Of a stretch of DNA of 64,000 nucleotides, positions 20,531 to 29,097 are shown in pieces. The notes below the pieces were generated by a model. It had not been told where the DNA came from, searched no databases, and was given only the letters and a program-made list of their open reading frames with translations. Position 1 is the first letter of the stretch. Each line of letters starts with the position of its first letter. Source of the DNA: Massilia soli (GTDB lineage: Bacteria; Pseudomonadota; Gammaproteobacteria; Burkholderiales; Burkholderiaceae_D). Position numbers and translations under genes: made by a program. The DNA lies in the NCBI RefSeq assembly GCF_016809835.1, contig NZ_JAFBIL020000010.1:1-64000 (forward strand), written 5' to 3'.

Positions 20531-22579
20531 TCAGAAATTGTGGGCCAGCGTCAGGCGTACGCTGCGCGGTTCAACCGGATGGAAATGGATGTCTTCCACA
20601 CCCGCCGCTTCCCCCCGCAAGCGCGACTCATACAGGTAGTCGACGTCGCTGGCCTTGCGGTCCAGCAGGTTGAACACGTCGAGCGAGAGCCGCGTCTTGC
20701 TCGACAGCGCGTAGCCGATTCGCCCGTACAGCAGCGCCGTCGAGCGCGACGTCATCGAGCCGTCCTCGATCAATGGCCGCGGGCCGAAGTACCTGGCCTG
20801 CACGCCGCCCGACCAGCGCCCAAGTCCGGTGACGGTCGCCCCGAACGAGGCCACCTTGCCCAGCGATCCGGGAATCCGATCCCCTGCCGGGTCCGGTTCG
20901 GCGAAGCGCGCGCGCGACACCGCCAGGTCGACATCGAACAGCAGCCATGGCGTGGCGATCAGATGGTTGTTCCATTCGATGCCGCGGCGGCGGCTGGCGC
21001 GGCTCGCCTCGGTATCGCCGGCGTCGCCGATGAACAGCAGTTCGGAATCGATATCCAGCCGCCATAGCGCGAGCGAGCTTTGCAGGCCGGGCACGATCTC
21101 GGTGCGCGCGCCCAGCTCCATGCCGCGCGTGGCCACCAGCGGGGTTACCGGGCTGGCCGCGCCGCCGTCGACCAGGCGCGTCTGCGTGGTGCCGCGCGCG
21201 TCGTTGCTGTGGAAGCCCTTGCCGTAATTGATGAACAGCTCGGATTTGCGCCACGGCCCGAACACCAGCGACAGCTTGGGCGAGGCGATGGCGTCGGATG
21301 CCTTGCCGGAATTGCCTTCGATGTTGCTGTCGACACGGAAGCGGTAGGCATCGTAGCGCACCCCGGCGATGCTGCGAAACGCCGGCAGCCACGCAATGGT
21401 GTTTTCGAGGTACACGCCCGCGCTTGACTCGGTCAGGCGGTCTTCGCGTACCGTCTCGTCCGTTTCGCGCCGCACGCTGCGGTACAGGCCCACCGGAGCG
21501 AGCCGGTCAACGCGCGCCTGCACGCCGACCTTGTTGCGCATCGCTAATCCGTTGACGGTGCCGGTCCAGCTATGCGCCGCGTTCAGGCCGCCCATGCGGC
21601 GCCGCTCGCTTTGGCGGAACTGGTCGCCCGTGTCCGGATTGTCAAGGAAGTAGGTGAAGTTGCTGTACAAGTCCAGCGCCGAGGCCACGGCGTAGGCATC
21701 CACTTCGGTCAGCCTGTCCTGGCCGCGCTTTTTCATCGCCCAGGACAGGCTGTAGCGCGAGCTGACACCGCCATCGCTGGCGTCGATGCTGCCAAACCGG
21801 TCGAGCGTGCCGCCCTCGACGGCGCGCAGCGGAACCTGGTCGGTGGCGTTCCAGGTATTCCGGTACGCCATGGCGGTGACGGAATAGCCGTCGTTGCCGG
21901 CGCCCTGCACATAGCGCACGGTGGCGCTGTATTTGCGCAGGTCTTCCGGGGTTTCCCAAGGGCCGTTGTTGCGATGGACCTCGAGCCCGGCCACCAGATT
22001 GCCGCCGGCGGTCGCGACAGAGTCGGTCACGACCATGCGGCGATACCCGTTTTCGCCCACCGACAGCGTGGCGGTGCCATTGGGCAGGCTGTCGGCCAGG
22101 CGCATGCGCGCCGAACCGGCCGACGAGAAATCGCCCTCGCTGGCGAAGTAAGGTCCCTTCTTGTAGTCGATGCGCTGCACCAGCTCGGGGATCAGGAAGC
22201 CCAGATCCGTATAGCCCTGACCGTGGGCGTGCGAGCGCATGTTCACCGGCATGCCGTCCACATGGGTGGCGAAGTCGGTGCCGTGATCGAGATTGAAGCC
22301 GCGCAGGAAGTATTGATTGGCCTTGCCGTCGCCGCTGTGCTGGGTGACGATCATTCCAGGGACAAATTCCAGCAGTTCGCCCGTGCGCAGCGCTGGCCGG
22401 TTGCGGATCAGCTCGGCATTCACCGTGCCCTCGCTGGCGGCGTCCGAACTGCCGATCGCGTTGTTATAGTGGCCCGCCACGGTCACCACGGTGACCGCCG
22501 CCGCTACCGGCTCCTCTGCTGCGACTCCGCCCGCACACACGAGGGCTGCGAGATATGGCCATTTTCTTGTCATGTTCAT
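20531..22579 (-). CDS. TonB-dependent outer membrane receptor
   Basis: The 682-residue protein has a signal peptide ending near AEE, a plug domain (RTGELLEFVPGMIVTQHSG, FLRGFNLDHGTDFATHVDGM) and a 22-strand-type barrel ending in an aromatic residue (RLTLAHNF). It would import a ligand across the outer membrane using TonB/ExbBD energy. The motif NMRSHAHGQGYTDLGFLIPE early in the plug is also seen in receptors of the metal/organic group, but the substrate cannot be read from sequence. It is divergent from the DUF4331 operon, whose last gene resembles HupE-type metal permeases, so a joint metal-uptake role is possible. No strong ribosome site precedes the ATG. Confidence 0.9.
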   Translation of the reverse strand: MNMTRKWPYLAALVCAGGVAAEEPVAAAVTVVTVAGHYNNAIGSSDAASEGTVNAELIRNRPALRTGELLEFVPGMIVTQHSGDGKANQYFLRGFNLDHGTDFATHVDGMPVNMRSHAHGQGYTDLGFLIPELVQRIDYKKGPYFASEGDFSSAGSARMRLADSLPNGTATLSVGENGYRRMVVTDSVATAGGNLVAGLEVHRNNGPWETPEDLRKYSATVRYVQGAGNDGYSVTAMAYRNTWNATDQVPLRAVEGGTLDRFGSIDASDGGVSSRYSLSWAMKKRGQDRLTEVDAYAVASALDLYSNFTYFLDNPDTGDQFRQSERRRMGGLNAAHSWTGTVNGLAMRNKVGVQARVDRLAPVGLYRSVRRETDETVREDRLTESSAGVYLENTIAWLPAFRSIAGVRYDAYRFRVDSNIEGNSGKASDAIASPKLSLVFGPWRKSELFINYGKGFHSNDARGTTQTRLVDGGAASPVTPLVATRGMELGARTEIVPGLQSSLALWRLDIDSELLFIGDAGDTEASRASRRRGIEWNNHLIATPWLLFDVDLAVSRARFAEPDPAGDRIPGSLGKVASFGATVTGLGRWSGGVQARYFGPRPLIEDGSMTSRSTALLYGRIGYALSSKTRLSLDVFNLLDRKASDVDYLYESRLRGEAAGVEDIHFHPVEPRSVRLTLAHNF

Positions 22580-22920
22580 TTTTCCGTTTTATCCGCGTCG
22601 ATGACGATTGCTGTTCTTCCCCAGGCATATACGGCGGCGCAAACGAATTGGATTGCCCGCGCACAGCATGACCAAAAGATATTGCAAAGAGTATAAGATT
22701 GTTAACTTGCGTGCCGCACTACAGGTAACTGGATAAACAAATATGCCCGACGTTTCATACGGGAATGAAACGGATGAAACAAGTTGTTACAACTGTAGTC
22801 TTTGCTTACATGTGTTCGGTATTTCACATTCAAACGACCTCAACCACCGTATAAGTGTCGTAGAAACACTGACAATGATTCCCGCAACGGCGGGCTAATA
22901 CATCTGAGGAGAAGTCGATC
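22580..22920. other. divergent regulatory region, TonB receptor / DUF4331 operon
   Basis: This 341-base region separates the two divergent units. It contains CGTTTCAT-N6-ATGAAACG (22751-22772), a further direct ATGAAAC just after it, and AGTTG-TTA-CAACT (22782-22794). An AGGAGA ribosome site precedes the DUF4331 start. I could not identify a clear housekeeping promoter and see no open frame. Confidence 0.5.
22751..22794. promoter_or_regulatory. inverted repeats, candidate operator
   Basis: A perfect 8-base inverted repeat CGTTTCAT / ATGAAACG with a 6-base spacer is followed within ten bases by the palindrome AGTTGTTACAACT. Both lie between divergent transcription units, where operators are common. 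No known regulator consensus is matched, so the role is inference. Confidence 0.4.
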
Positions 22921-24420
22921 ATGCAAGCAAAGCAGCGAAAGAATATGTGGATTGCCGCCATCATCACCGGCACGGCGTTAGCGGGCGCCATCGCCCCGGC
23001 CAGCGCATCGAGCCACCGCGAAGCGCCGTTCCTGACAAATGCCCCGAAGGTCGATGGCACCGACTTTTACATGTTCCGCAGCTACGCCGCTGGCCGCCAG
23101 GACTATGTGACGATGATCGCCAACTTCATTCCATTCCAGGATCCGCAGGGCGGCCCGAACTTCTACCAGTTCGACCAGAACGCCATGTACGAAATCCACA
23201 TCGATAACAACGGCGACGCCAAGGAAGACATCACCTTCCAGCTGCGCTTCAAGAACACCTCCAAGCGCACCGCCCTCAACATCGGCGGCAAGCAAGTGCT
23301 GATTCCGTTGATCAACTCCTCGACCATCAGCGGCGTCAATCCAGCCTCGCTGAATGTGCGCGAAACCTACACCATCGACATGGTCAAGGGCGACCGCCGC
23401 GGCGGCACCCGCACGCGCCTGGCGGCAGCGAGCGGCGGCGCGACGGAATTCGACAAGCCAGTCGACAATATCGGCGACAAGGTCTTCGGCGGCACCACCG
23501 GCTACGAAACCTACGCCAACCTGCACATGTACGACATCGCCATTCCTGGCTGCGGAACGGGACGGGTGTTCGTCGGCCAGCGCAAGGAGCCGTTCTACAT
23601 CGCGGTCGGCAAGATCTTCGACTTGTTTAACCTGAACCCGCTCGGCGCCGAAACCAACGGCAACAAGAACGATCTGGAAAACAAGAACGTCAGCTCGATC
23701 GCGATGGAAATTCCGATCTCCTGCCTGACCGTCGCCGGCGAGCCAGTCATCGGCGCCTACGCCACCGCCAGCATGCGCCAGGGCCGCCTGCTGAACCCGG
23801 CGCCAGCGTCGGGCATCAACACCGCCGTCAAGGAAGGCGGCGCCTGGAGCCAGGTGTCGCGCATCGGCATGCCTCTGGTGAACGAAGTGATCATCGGCAT
23901 GGACGACAAGGACCGCTTCAACACCTCCAAGCCGAAGGATGACGCGCAATTCATCAACTACGTCACCAATCCGGTGCTGCCAGCCGTGGTCGAGACCCTG
24001 TTCCCGATCGCCAAGGCGCCAACCAACTTCCCGCGTAACGACCTGGTCACCGTGTTCCTGAAGGGCATCAACGGCGTCAACCAGCCTAAGAATGTCGTCG
24101 CTTCGGAAATGATGCGCCTCAATACCAGCATCGCCGCGACGCCGCTGGCATCGCAAAACGTGCTGGGCGTGGCAGGCGGCGACAATGCCGGCTTCCCGAA
24201 CGGCCGCCGTCCCGCCGATGACATCGTCGACGTGTCGATGCGCGTGGCGATGGGCGCACTGTGCGTGCTGACCGGCACTGCCGATACGCTGCAGGTAGGC
24301 TGCAAGCCTTCCGATGCGCCAGCGGGCGCTGCGCCATTGACCGACGGCGTGCGCAAGACGGCCGCCTCGTTCAAGCCAGCCTTCCCTTACCTGAACACGC
24401 CGCTGCCAGGCAACCAATAA
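22921..24420 (+). CDS. exported DUF4331 protein
   Basis: The 499-residue protein has a signal peptide (to about residue 30, ending ASA) and begins its mature part with SSHREAPFL, the hallmark of DUF4331. This is followed by DGTDFYMFRSY and FYQFDQNAMYEIHIDNNGD. It is all beta-rich, without transmembrane segments, and is probably periplasmic or outer-surface. Its biochemical function is unknown. An AGGAGA eight bases before the ATG supports the start. It leads a set of a lipoprotein, a TPR protein and a HupE-like permease on the same strand, so it is probably the extracytoplasmic, ligand-handling component of that module. That assignment is inference. Confidence 0.88.
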   Translation: MQAKQRKNMWIAAIITGTALAGAIAPASASSHREAPFLTNAPKVDGTDFYMFRSYAAGRQDYVTMIANFIPFQDPQGGPNFYQFDQNAMYEIHIDNNGDAKEDITFQLRFKNTSKRTALNIGGKQVLIPLINSSTISGVNPASLNVRETYTIDMVKGDRRGGTRTRLAAASGGATEFDKPVDNIGDKVFGGTTGYETYANLHMYDIAIPGCGTGRVFVGQRKEPFYIAVGKIFDLFNLNPLGAETNGNKNDLENKNVSSIAMEIPISCLTVAGEPVIGAYATASMRQGRLLNPAPASGINTAVKEGGAWSQVSRIGMPLVNEVIIGMDDKDRFNTSKPKDDAQFINYVTNPVLPAVVETLFPIAKAPTNFPRNDLVTVFLKGINGVNQPKNVVASEMMRLNTSIAATPLASQNVLGVAGGDNAGFPNGRRPADDIVDVSMRVAMGALCVLTGTADTLQVGCKPSDAPAGAAPLTDGVRKTAASFKPAFPYLNTPLPGNQ

Positions 24421-24432
24421 GGGAGACGGACT

Positions 24433-24726
24433 ATGCGCACACAACCATCAGGCGCGCGCAAGCGCCTCGGCTTCGCCACCGCGGCACTGGCGGCGGCCTT
24501 GCTGCTGACCGCCTGCGGCAGCGACAACGACGACCACGAGCCGGCGCCAGGCCCTGCGCCGGCGCCGGCCCCGACGCCAGTGCCGCCTCCGGTGGCCGCG
24601 GTCGATGCCTTCTTCGCCTTCGTATCGGCGCAGGTAGCCTCGCTGCTCGACACCACGGAGCCGATCGCCATCGATACTGTGGCGGTCACCACGCCGGAAA
24701 CCACCGAGCCTGAACCGGTGCAGTAA
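24433..24726 (+). CDS. small proline-rich lipoprotein
   Basis: The 97-residue product has a Lys/Arg-rich start, a hydrophobic stretch and a lipobox LLTAC, so Cys is the lipidated residue after cleavage. The mature protein has a Pro/Ala linker (about 38-56), a short helix around VDAFFAFVSAQVASLLD and a Thr/Glu/Pro tail. It begins 12 bases after the DUF4331 stop with GGGAGA as ribosome site, so the two are co-transcribed. No family is recognised. It may tether a partner to the membrane next to the DUF4331 protein. Confidence 0.75.
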   Translation: MRTQPSGARKRLGFATAALAAALLLTACGSDNDDHEPAPGPAPAPAPTPVPPPVAAVDAFFAFVSAQVASLLDTTEPIAIDTVAVTTPETTEPEPVQ

Positions 24727-24735
24727 GCATCAAGC

Positions 24736-24763
24736 GGGAGGAGCGGCATACGCTGTTCCTCCC
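24736..24763 (+). terminator. hairpin between lipoprotein and TPR genes (possible partial terminator)
   Basis: GGGAGGA (24736-24742) pairs with TCCTCCC (24757-24763) around a small loop, followed by only three T. It could reduce read-through from the first two genes of the module rather than stop it. Confidence 0.4.
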
Positions 24764-24791
24764 TTTCCCATAAAAAAAATAACGAACTCCC

Positions 24792-25973
24792 ATGACGACC
24801 GTACAACGTCTTCTTGCGCTGATCCTGTTGGCGCACGCGCTGTCTATCAGCGCCTATGCAGCACCCTACATTCCATCGGACGGCAGCAAGGTCGTCGAAC
24901 GCCTGCCTTCGCGTAGCGATCCCAAGCAGCGCGAGCTTGCCAGCCTGCGCGCGGCACTGAACAAGAACCCGTCCGACCTGGCGCTGGCGGCGTCGCTGGC
25001 GCGCCGCTATATCGAACTGGCGCGCGGCGATGGCGATCCGCGCTACCTGGGCTACGCACAAGCAGCACTGGCGCCCTGGTGGAAGCAGCAGCAGCCACCG
25101 GCCGAGGTGCTGGTGCTGCGCGCCACGCTGCGCCAGAGCACCCACCAGTTTGACGCGGCCCTCGCCGACCTCGCGGCGGTGCTGCGCCAGGACCCCGAGA
25201 ATCCGCAAGCCTGGCTGACCCAGGCGACCGTGCAATCGATCACCGGCGACTTTGCCGCCGCCAGGGCCAGCTGCATGCGCCTTCATTCGCGCGCGCCGGC
25301 GCTGGTGGTCCAGACCTGCCTGTCAAGCGTGGGCAGCGTCAGCGGCGCCGCCCAGGCCAGCTACGCCGAGCTGCAGCAAGCGCTCGCGCACGCCCCAGGC
25401 GCGGCGCCCGAGATCCGCATCTGGGTCGTGACGCTGCTGGCCGAAATGGCAGCCCGCCTTGGCAAGGACGCGGCGGCCGAAGCGTATTTTCGCGAGGCGC
25501 TGACCTATGACGGCAGCGACAGCTACCTGCTCGGCGCGTACGCCGACTTCCTGCTCGACCACCAGCGCGCTCCCGAGGTGGTCACCCTGCTCAAGGACAA
25601 AACCCGCGCCGACGCCCTGCTGCTGCGCTACGCGCTGGCGCTCCGGAGCACCGGTTCGCCCGACGCCGCACGCCACATCAATGTGCTGCGCAGCCGCTTT
25701 GAAGCGGCCATGCTGCGCGCCGACACCGTGCACCAGCGCGAGCAGTCGCGCTTTGAACTCGGCCTGCGCGACGACCCGGCGGCGGCGGTGCGCCTGGCAA
25801 AGCTGAACTGGGCGGTACAGAAGGAACCGGCCGACCTGCGCATCCTCGCCGAAGCGGCCGCCGCCAGCGGCGACGCCGAGGCCACGCGGCTGGTGCGCGA
25901 CTGGCTCACGTCGTCGAAGATCGAAGACCGCACGCTCCAGGCGGCGCTCGCCAAACTGAAAGCCGCGGCATGA
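24792..25973 (+). CDS. exported tetratricopeptide-repeat protein
   Basis: The 393-residue protein has an N-terminal signal peptide (LLALILLAHALSISAYAAPY) and then helical repeats of TPR type across about residues 50-380, for example FDAALADLAAVLRQDPENPQAW and AAEAYFREALTYDGSDSY. TPR proteins assemble complexes, so this may scaffold the neighbouring extracytoplasmic proteins. The ATG at 24792 has no strong ribosome site but follows an A-run. Its TGA overlaps the ATG of the HupE-like gene by four bases, so the two are coupled. Pairing of TPR and HupE/UreJ-like genes next to DUF4331 genes is consistent with one functional unit. The detailed role is unknown. Confidence 0.82.
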   Translation: MTTVQRLLALILLAHALSISAYAAPYIPSDGSKVVERLPSRSDPKQRELASLRAALNKNPSDLALAASLARRYIELARGDGDPRYLGYAQAALAPWWKQQQPPAEVLVLRATLRQSTHQFDAALADLAAVLRQDPENPQAWLTQATVQSITGDFAAARASCMRLHSRAPALVVQTCLSSVGSVSGAAQASYAELQQALAHAPGAAPEIRIWVVTLLAEMAARLGKDAAAEAYFREALTYDGSDSYLLGAYADFLLDHQRAPEVVTLLKDKTRADALLLRYALALRSTGSPDAARHINVLRSRFEAAMLRADTVHQREQSRFELGLRDDPAAAVRLAKLNWAVQKEPADLRILAEAAAASGDAEATRLVRDWLTSSKIEDRTLQAALAKLKAAA

Positions 25974-27103
25974 TGCGGCGCCTGTGGTTGGCGTGCCTGG
26001 GCGCATGCGCCTTCCTGACGGCCCTGCCGGCGTCGGCCCACAAGCCGAGCGACAGCTACCTGAGCCTGAGCGTGGCCGGCGCCCGCGTCGACGGCCAGTG
26101 GGACATCGCGCTGCGCGACCTGGACATGGCCATCGGCCTGGACGCCGACGGCAACGGCGAGCTGACCTGGGACGAGGTACGCCTGCGCCACGACGCCATC
26201 GCCGCCTATGCCCTATCGCGCCTGAAGCTGGCCAGCGGCGGCGCGGCTTGCCCGCTGCAGGTGACGCACCACCTGCTCGACGACCATACCGACGGCACCT
26301 ACGCCGTCATGCGCCTGCGCGCCGACTGCCCTGCCGACGTCGCGACCCTCGATGTCGACTACGGCCTGCTGTTCGATATCGACCCGCAGCACAAGGGCCT
26401 GCTCAAGCTCGCCCATGGCGCGAATACCAGCACCGCGATCTTCACCCCGGATGCGCCGCGCCAGCAGCTGCAGCTCGCCGGCGCGTCCAAATGGCGCCAG
26501 TTCGCCGATTATGTGCGCCACGGCGTCTGGCATATCTGGATCGGCTTCGACCATATCCTGTTCCTGCTGGCGCTGATGCTGCCGGCCGTGCTGGTGTACA
26601 GCAACCGCGCATGGTCCGGCGCCCCCACCTTCCGCATTGCAGCAATCGACGTCGTCAAGATCGTTACCGCCTTCACGCTGGCCCATTCGATCACGCTGTC
26701 GCTGGCCACCCTGGGCATGCTGTCGTTGCCGTCGCGGCTGGTTGAAGCAACGATCGCCGCCTCGGTTGTTCTTGCTGCACTGAACAATATCTGGCCGATG
26801 TTCCAGCGCCAGCGCGCGCTGGTCGCCTTTGGATTCGGCCTGCTCCACGGGTTTGGCTTTGCCGGCGTGCTGATCGACCTCGGCCTGCCCAAGGGGTCGC
26901 TGATGCTGTCGCTGGTGGGGTTCAACGTCGGTGTCGAACTGGGCCAGATCGCCATCGTCGCCGCATTCCTGCCGCTGGCCTTCCTGGCGCGCCATACCGC
27001 GTTCTACCGGAAGGCGATCCTGGCGGGCGGCTCGGCGCTGATTGCTGTGGTCGCGCTCGTCTGGTTTGCCGAACGGGCACTTGATATCGCGCTAATCTCC
27101 TGA
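25970..27103 (+). CDS. HupE/UreJ-like membrane protein with EF-hand-like loop
   Basis: The 377-residue protein has a signal peptide (ending SAHKPSD), an extracytoplasmic domain to about 180 and at least six membrane segments. The membrane part has HupE/UreJ_2-type motifs: HIWIGFDHILFLLA, FTLAHSITLSLA and FGLLHGFGFAG. These histidine-rich motifs occur in Ni2+ transport proteins of hydrogenase and urease systems, but no such enzyme is nearby. Residues around 52-65 read LDADGNGELTWDEV, a textbook EF-hand calcium loop in the periplasmic part. The gene is the last of the DUF4331 module and overlaps the TPR gene (ATGA). A divalent-metal permease or sensor is the best guess. Confidence 0.85.
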   Translation: MMRRLWLACLGACAFLTALPASAHKPSDSYLSLSVAGARVDGQWDIALRDLDMAIGLDADGNGELTWDEVRLRHDAIAAYALSRLKLASGGAACPLQVTHHLLDDHTDGTYAVMRLRADCPADVATLDVDYGLLFDIDPQHKGLLKLAHGANTSTAIFTPDAPRQQLQLAGASKWRQFADYVRHGVWHIWIGFDHILFLLALMLPAVLVYSNRAWSGAPTFRIAAIDVVKIVTAFTLAHSITLSLATLGMLSLPSRLVEATIAASVVLAALNNIWPMFQRQRALVAFGFGLLHGFGFAGVLIDLGLPKGSLMLSLVGFNVGVELGQIAIVAAFLPLAFLARHTAFYRKAILAGGSALIAVVALVWFAERALDIALIS

Positions 27104-27117
27104 CTGATCTTCGCTTT

Positions 27118-27145
27118 GTAAGCTCGACGTAAGCAAACTGTAAGC
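27118..27145 (+). promoter_or_regulatory. three GTAAGC direct repeats at 11-bp period (response-regulator site)
   Basis: GTAAGC occurs at 27118-27123, 27129-27134 and 27140-27145, each separated by five bases. Direct hexamers on an 11-base period are the usual binding layout of OmpR/PhoB-family regulators. They end about 125 bases before dctP; a weak downstream TACAAG -10 (27180s) would place them over the -35 region, as for an activator. Confidence 0.6.
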
Positions 27146-27270
27146 ATCCTAGAACATTCTTAGCGGGCGATTTGCCATGCATACAAGATAAAACAGGAGG
27201 GTGCCCCAGTCGCAAGCGTCGAGATTTATCGGTTCAGATCCATGTAAAACTAAAACACAGGAGACACACG

Positions 27271-28410
27271 ATGAAGAAGAGCGATACCAAGTTGCAGCAA
27301 GCCGTTTCTAACCGCCGTACGTTCATTGGCGCCGCCGCGGGCACTGCCCTCGCCGTCCCAATGATCGCCACCGCCCAGACCCCGACCCAGCTGCGCTTCC
27401 AGAGCACCTGGCCGAGCAAGGACATCTTCCACGAGTACGCGCTCGATTTCGCCAAGAAGGTCAATGACATGACCGGCGGCGACCTGAAAATCGAGGTGCT
27501 GCCGGCCGGCGCGGTGGTTCCCGCCTTCGGCCTGCTCGATGCGGTTTCCAAGGGCACGCTCGACGGCGGCCACGGCGTCATGGGCTACAACTATGGCAAG
27601 CAAAGCGCGATCGCACTGTGGACCTCGGGTCCGGTGTTCGGCATGGACGCGAACATGGTGCTGGCATGGCACAAATACGGCGGCGGCAAGGAGCTGCTGG
27701 CCAAGCTGTACAACTCGATCGGCGCCAACGTGGTGTCTTACCTGACCGGCCCGATGCCGACCCAGCCCCTGGGCTGGTTCAAGAAGCCGATCACCAAGGT
27801 CGCCGACCTGAAGGGCATGAAGTTCCGCACCAACGGCCTGGCGATCGACTTGTTCACCTCGATGGGCGCCGCCGTCAACGCGCTGCCTGGCGGCGAGATC
27901 GTGCCGGCGATGGACCGCGGCCTGCTCGATGGCGCTGAATTCAACAACGCCACCTCCGACCGCATCCTCGGCTTCCCGGACGTCTCCAAGGTCTGCATGC
28001 TGCAAAGCTTCCACCAGATGTCGGAGCAGTTCGAGATCTCCTTCAACAAGACCAAGTTCAACGCCCTGCCGGCCAAGATGCGCGCGATTATCGACAACGC
28101 CGTCGAAGCCTCGTCGGCCGACATGTCGTGGAAGGCGATCGACCGCTACTCCAAGGACTACCGCGACATGCAGGCCAAGGACGGCGTCAAGTTCTACAAG
28201 ACTCCCGATGCGGTGCTGCAAGCGCAGCTGGCGGTGTGGGATGAAGTGGTGAAGAAAAAGGGCGCGGACAATCCGCTGTTCCGCGAAGTCGAGGCGTCGC
28301 AGCGCGCGTTCGCCGACCGCGCCATGAAGTGGGACATGGATACCAATGCCCCGCGCCGCATGGCCTACAACCACTACTTCGCCCGCAGGGCGGCGCCGAA
28401 GAAGGGCTAA
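27271..28410 (+). CDS. dctP: TRAP transporter substrate-binding protein DctP
   Basis: The 379-residue protein is the extracytoplasmic solute receptor of a TRAP transporter. It carries a twin-arginine-like leader (SNRRTFIGAAAGTALAVP) and then the receptor fold. Conserved pieces include FQSTWPSKDIFHEYALDFAK and LKGMKFRTNGLAIDLF. Ligands of this branch are usually carboxylates such as keto acids, but specificity cannot be read here. CAGGAGA eight bases before the ATG supports this start over one 33 codons upstream. It is the first gene of dctPQM. A strong terminator follows its stop, so more receptor than permease mRNA is expected. Three GTAAGC repeats upstream suggest two-component control. Confidence 0.93.
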   Translation: MKKSDTKLQQAVSNRRTFIGAAAGTALAVPMIATAQTPTQLRFQSTWPSKDIFHEYALDFAKKVNDMTGGDLKIEVLPAGAVVPAFGLLDAVSKGTLDGGHGVMGYNYGKQSAIALWTSGPVFGMDANMVLAWHKYGGGKELLAKLYNSIGANVVSYLTGPMPTQPLGWFKKPITKVADLKGMKFRTNGLAIDLFTSMGAAVNALPGGEIVPAMDRGLLDGAEFNNATSDRILGFPDVSKVCMLQSFHQMSEQFEISFNKTKFNALPAKMRAIIDNAVEASSADMSWKAIDRYSKDYRDMQAKDGVKFYKTPDAVLQAQLAVWDEVVKKKGADNPLFREVEASQRAFADRAMKWDMDTNAPRRMAYNHYFARRAAPKKG

Positions 28411-28431
28411 CCCGGCCAGGACCTGTCCTGC

Positions 28432-28464
28432 ACACCATCCAGAATATCGGATGGTGTTTTTTTT
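28432..28464 (+). terminator. intrinsic terminator between dctP and dctQ
   Basis: ACACCATCC (28432-28440) pairs perfectly with GGATGGTGT (28449-28457) around an 8-base loop and is followed by seven more T. It lies inside the operon and should set the ratio of receptor to permease transcripts. Confidence 0.9.
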
Positions 28465-28497
28465 CCCTAGCCCGCCGCCCGGCTTTTGGAGTACCGC

Positions 28498-29097
28498 ATG
28501 CAGAACGTTTTATTTTTCGTCGACCGGATTAGCAGCTGGGTCGGCCAGGCCTTTTCGTGGCTGATTGTCGCACTGACTTTTTTAATCACCTGGGAGGTAT
28601 TCGCGCGCTACGTGCTGAACAGCCCCAACCCGTGGGCCTTCGACCTGATGATCATGGCTTACGGCAGCGCCTTCATGATGGCCGGCGCCTACACCCTGGC
28701 CAAAAGCGGCCACGTGCGCGGCGACGTCCTGTACGGCTTCTTCCCGCCGCGCCTCCAGGCCGGGCTGGACCTGGTGCTGTACATCGTCTTCTTCATCCCC
28801 GGCGTGGTTGCGCTGGTATGGGCCGGGTACACCTACGCGGCCGAATCACTGGCCATCAATGAACACTCGACGCTGACCGCCAACGGCCCGCCGCTGTATC
28901 CGTTCAAGATGGTGATCCCGATTTCCGGCGCGCTGCTGCTGTTGCAGGGCTTTGCCGAAATCATCCGCTGCATCGCCTGCCTGCGCGACGGCGCCTGGCC
29001 GCCGCGCGAGCGCGACGTCGAAGAGGTCGATGTCGACCAGCTGCGTGAAATGGTCCAGGTCAGGGCCGACGACAAGCATCCGGAGGGCCAGCGATGA
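28498..29097 (+). CDS. dctQ: TRAP transporter small permease DctQ
   Basis: The 199-residue protein has four hydrophobic segments (about 18-40, 50-70, 90-112 and 138-158) and the DctQ-type phrase ITWEVFARYVLNSPNPWAF. It forms the small membrane subunit that pairs with DctM for Na+ or H+ driven uptake. The ATG at 28498 is chosen over the TTG at 28486 because TTTTGGAG lies six bases before it. Its stop overlaps the dctM start (ATGA), fixing subunit stoichiometry. The C-terminal tail is acidic and lies on the cytoplasmic side. Confidence 0.92.
   Translation: MQNVLFFVDRISSWVGQAFSWLIVALTFLITWEVFARYVLNSPNPWAFDLMIMAYGSAFMMAGAYTLAKSGHVRGDVLYGFFPPRLQAGLDLVLYIVFFIPGVVALVWAGYTYAAESLAINEHSTLTANGPPLYPFKMVIPISGALLLLQGFAEIIRCIACLRDGAWPPRERDVEEVDVDQLREMVQVRADDKHPEGQR

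Noticed and set aside
22866-22884. Fur-box-like GACAATGATTCCC before DUF4331
   Set aside because: Only one half of the Fur site is similar; not enough for a call.
27186-27300. Upstream small frame starting at GTG behind AGGAGG in the dctP leader
   Set aside because: The ribosome site abuts the GTG with no spacing, and the frame overlaps dctP; CAGGAGA before dctP is the better signal.
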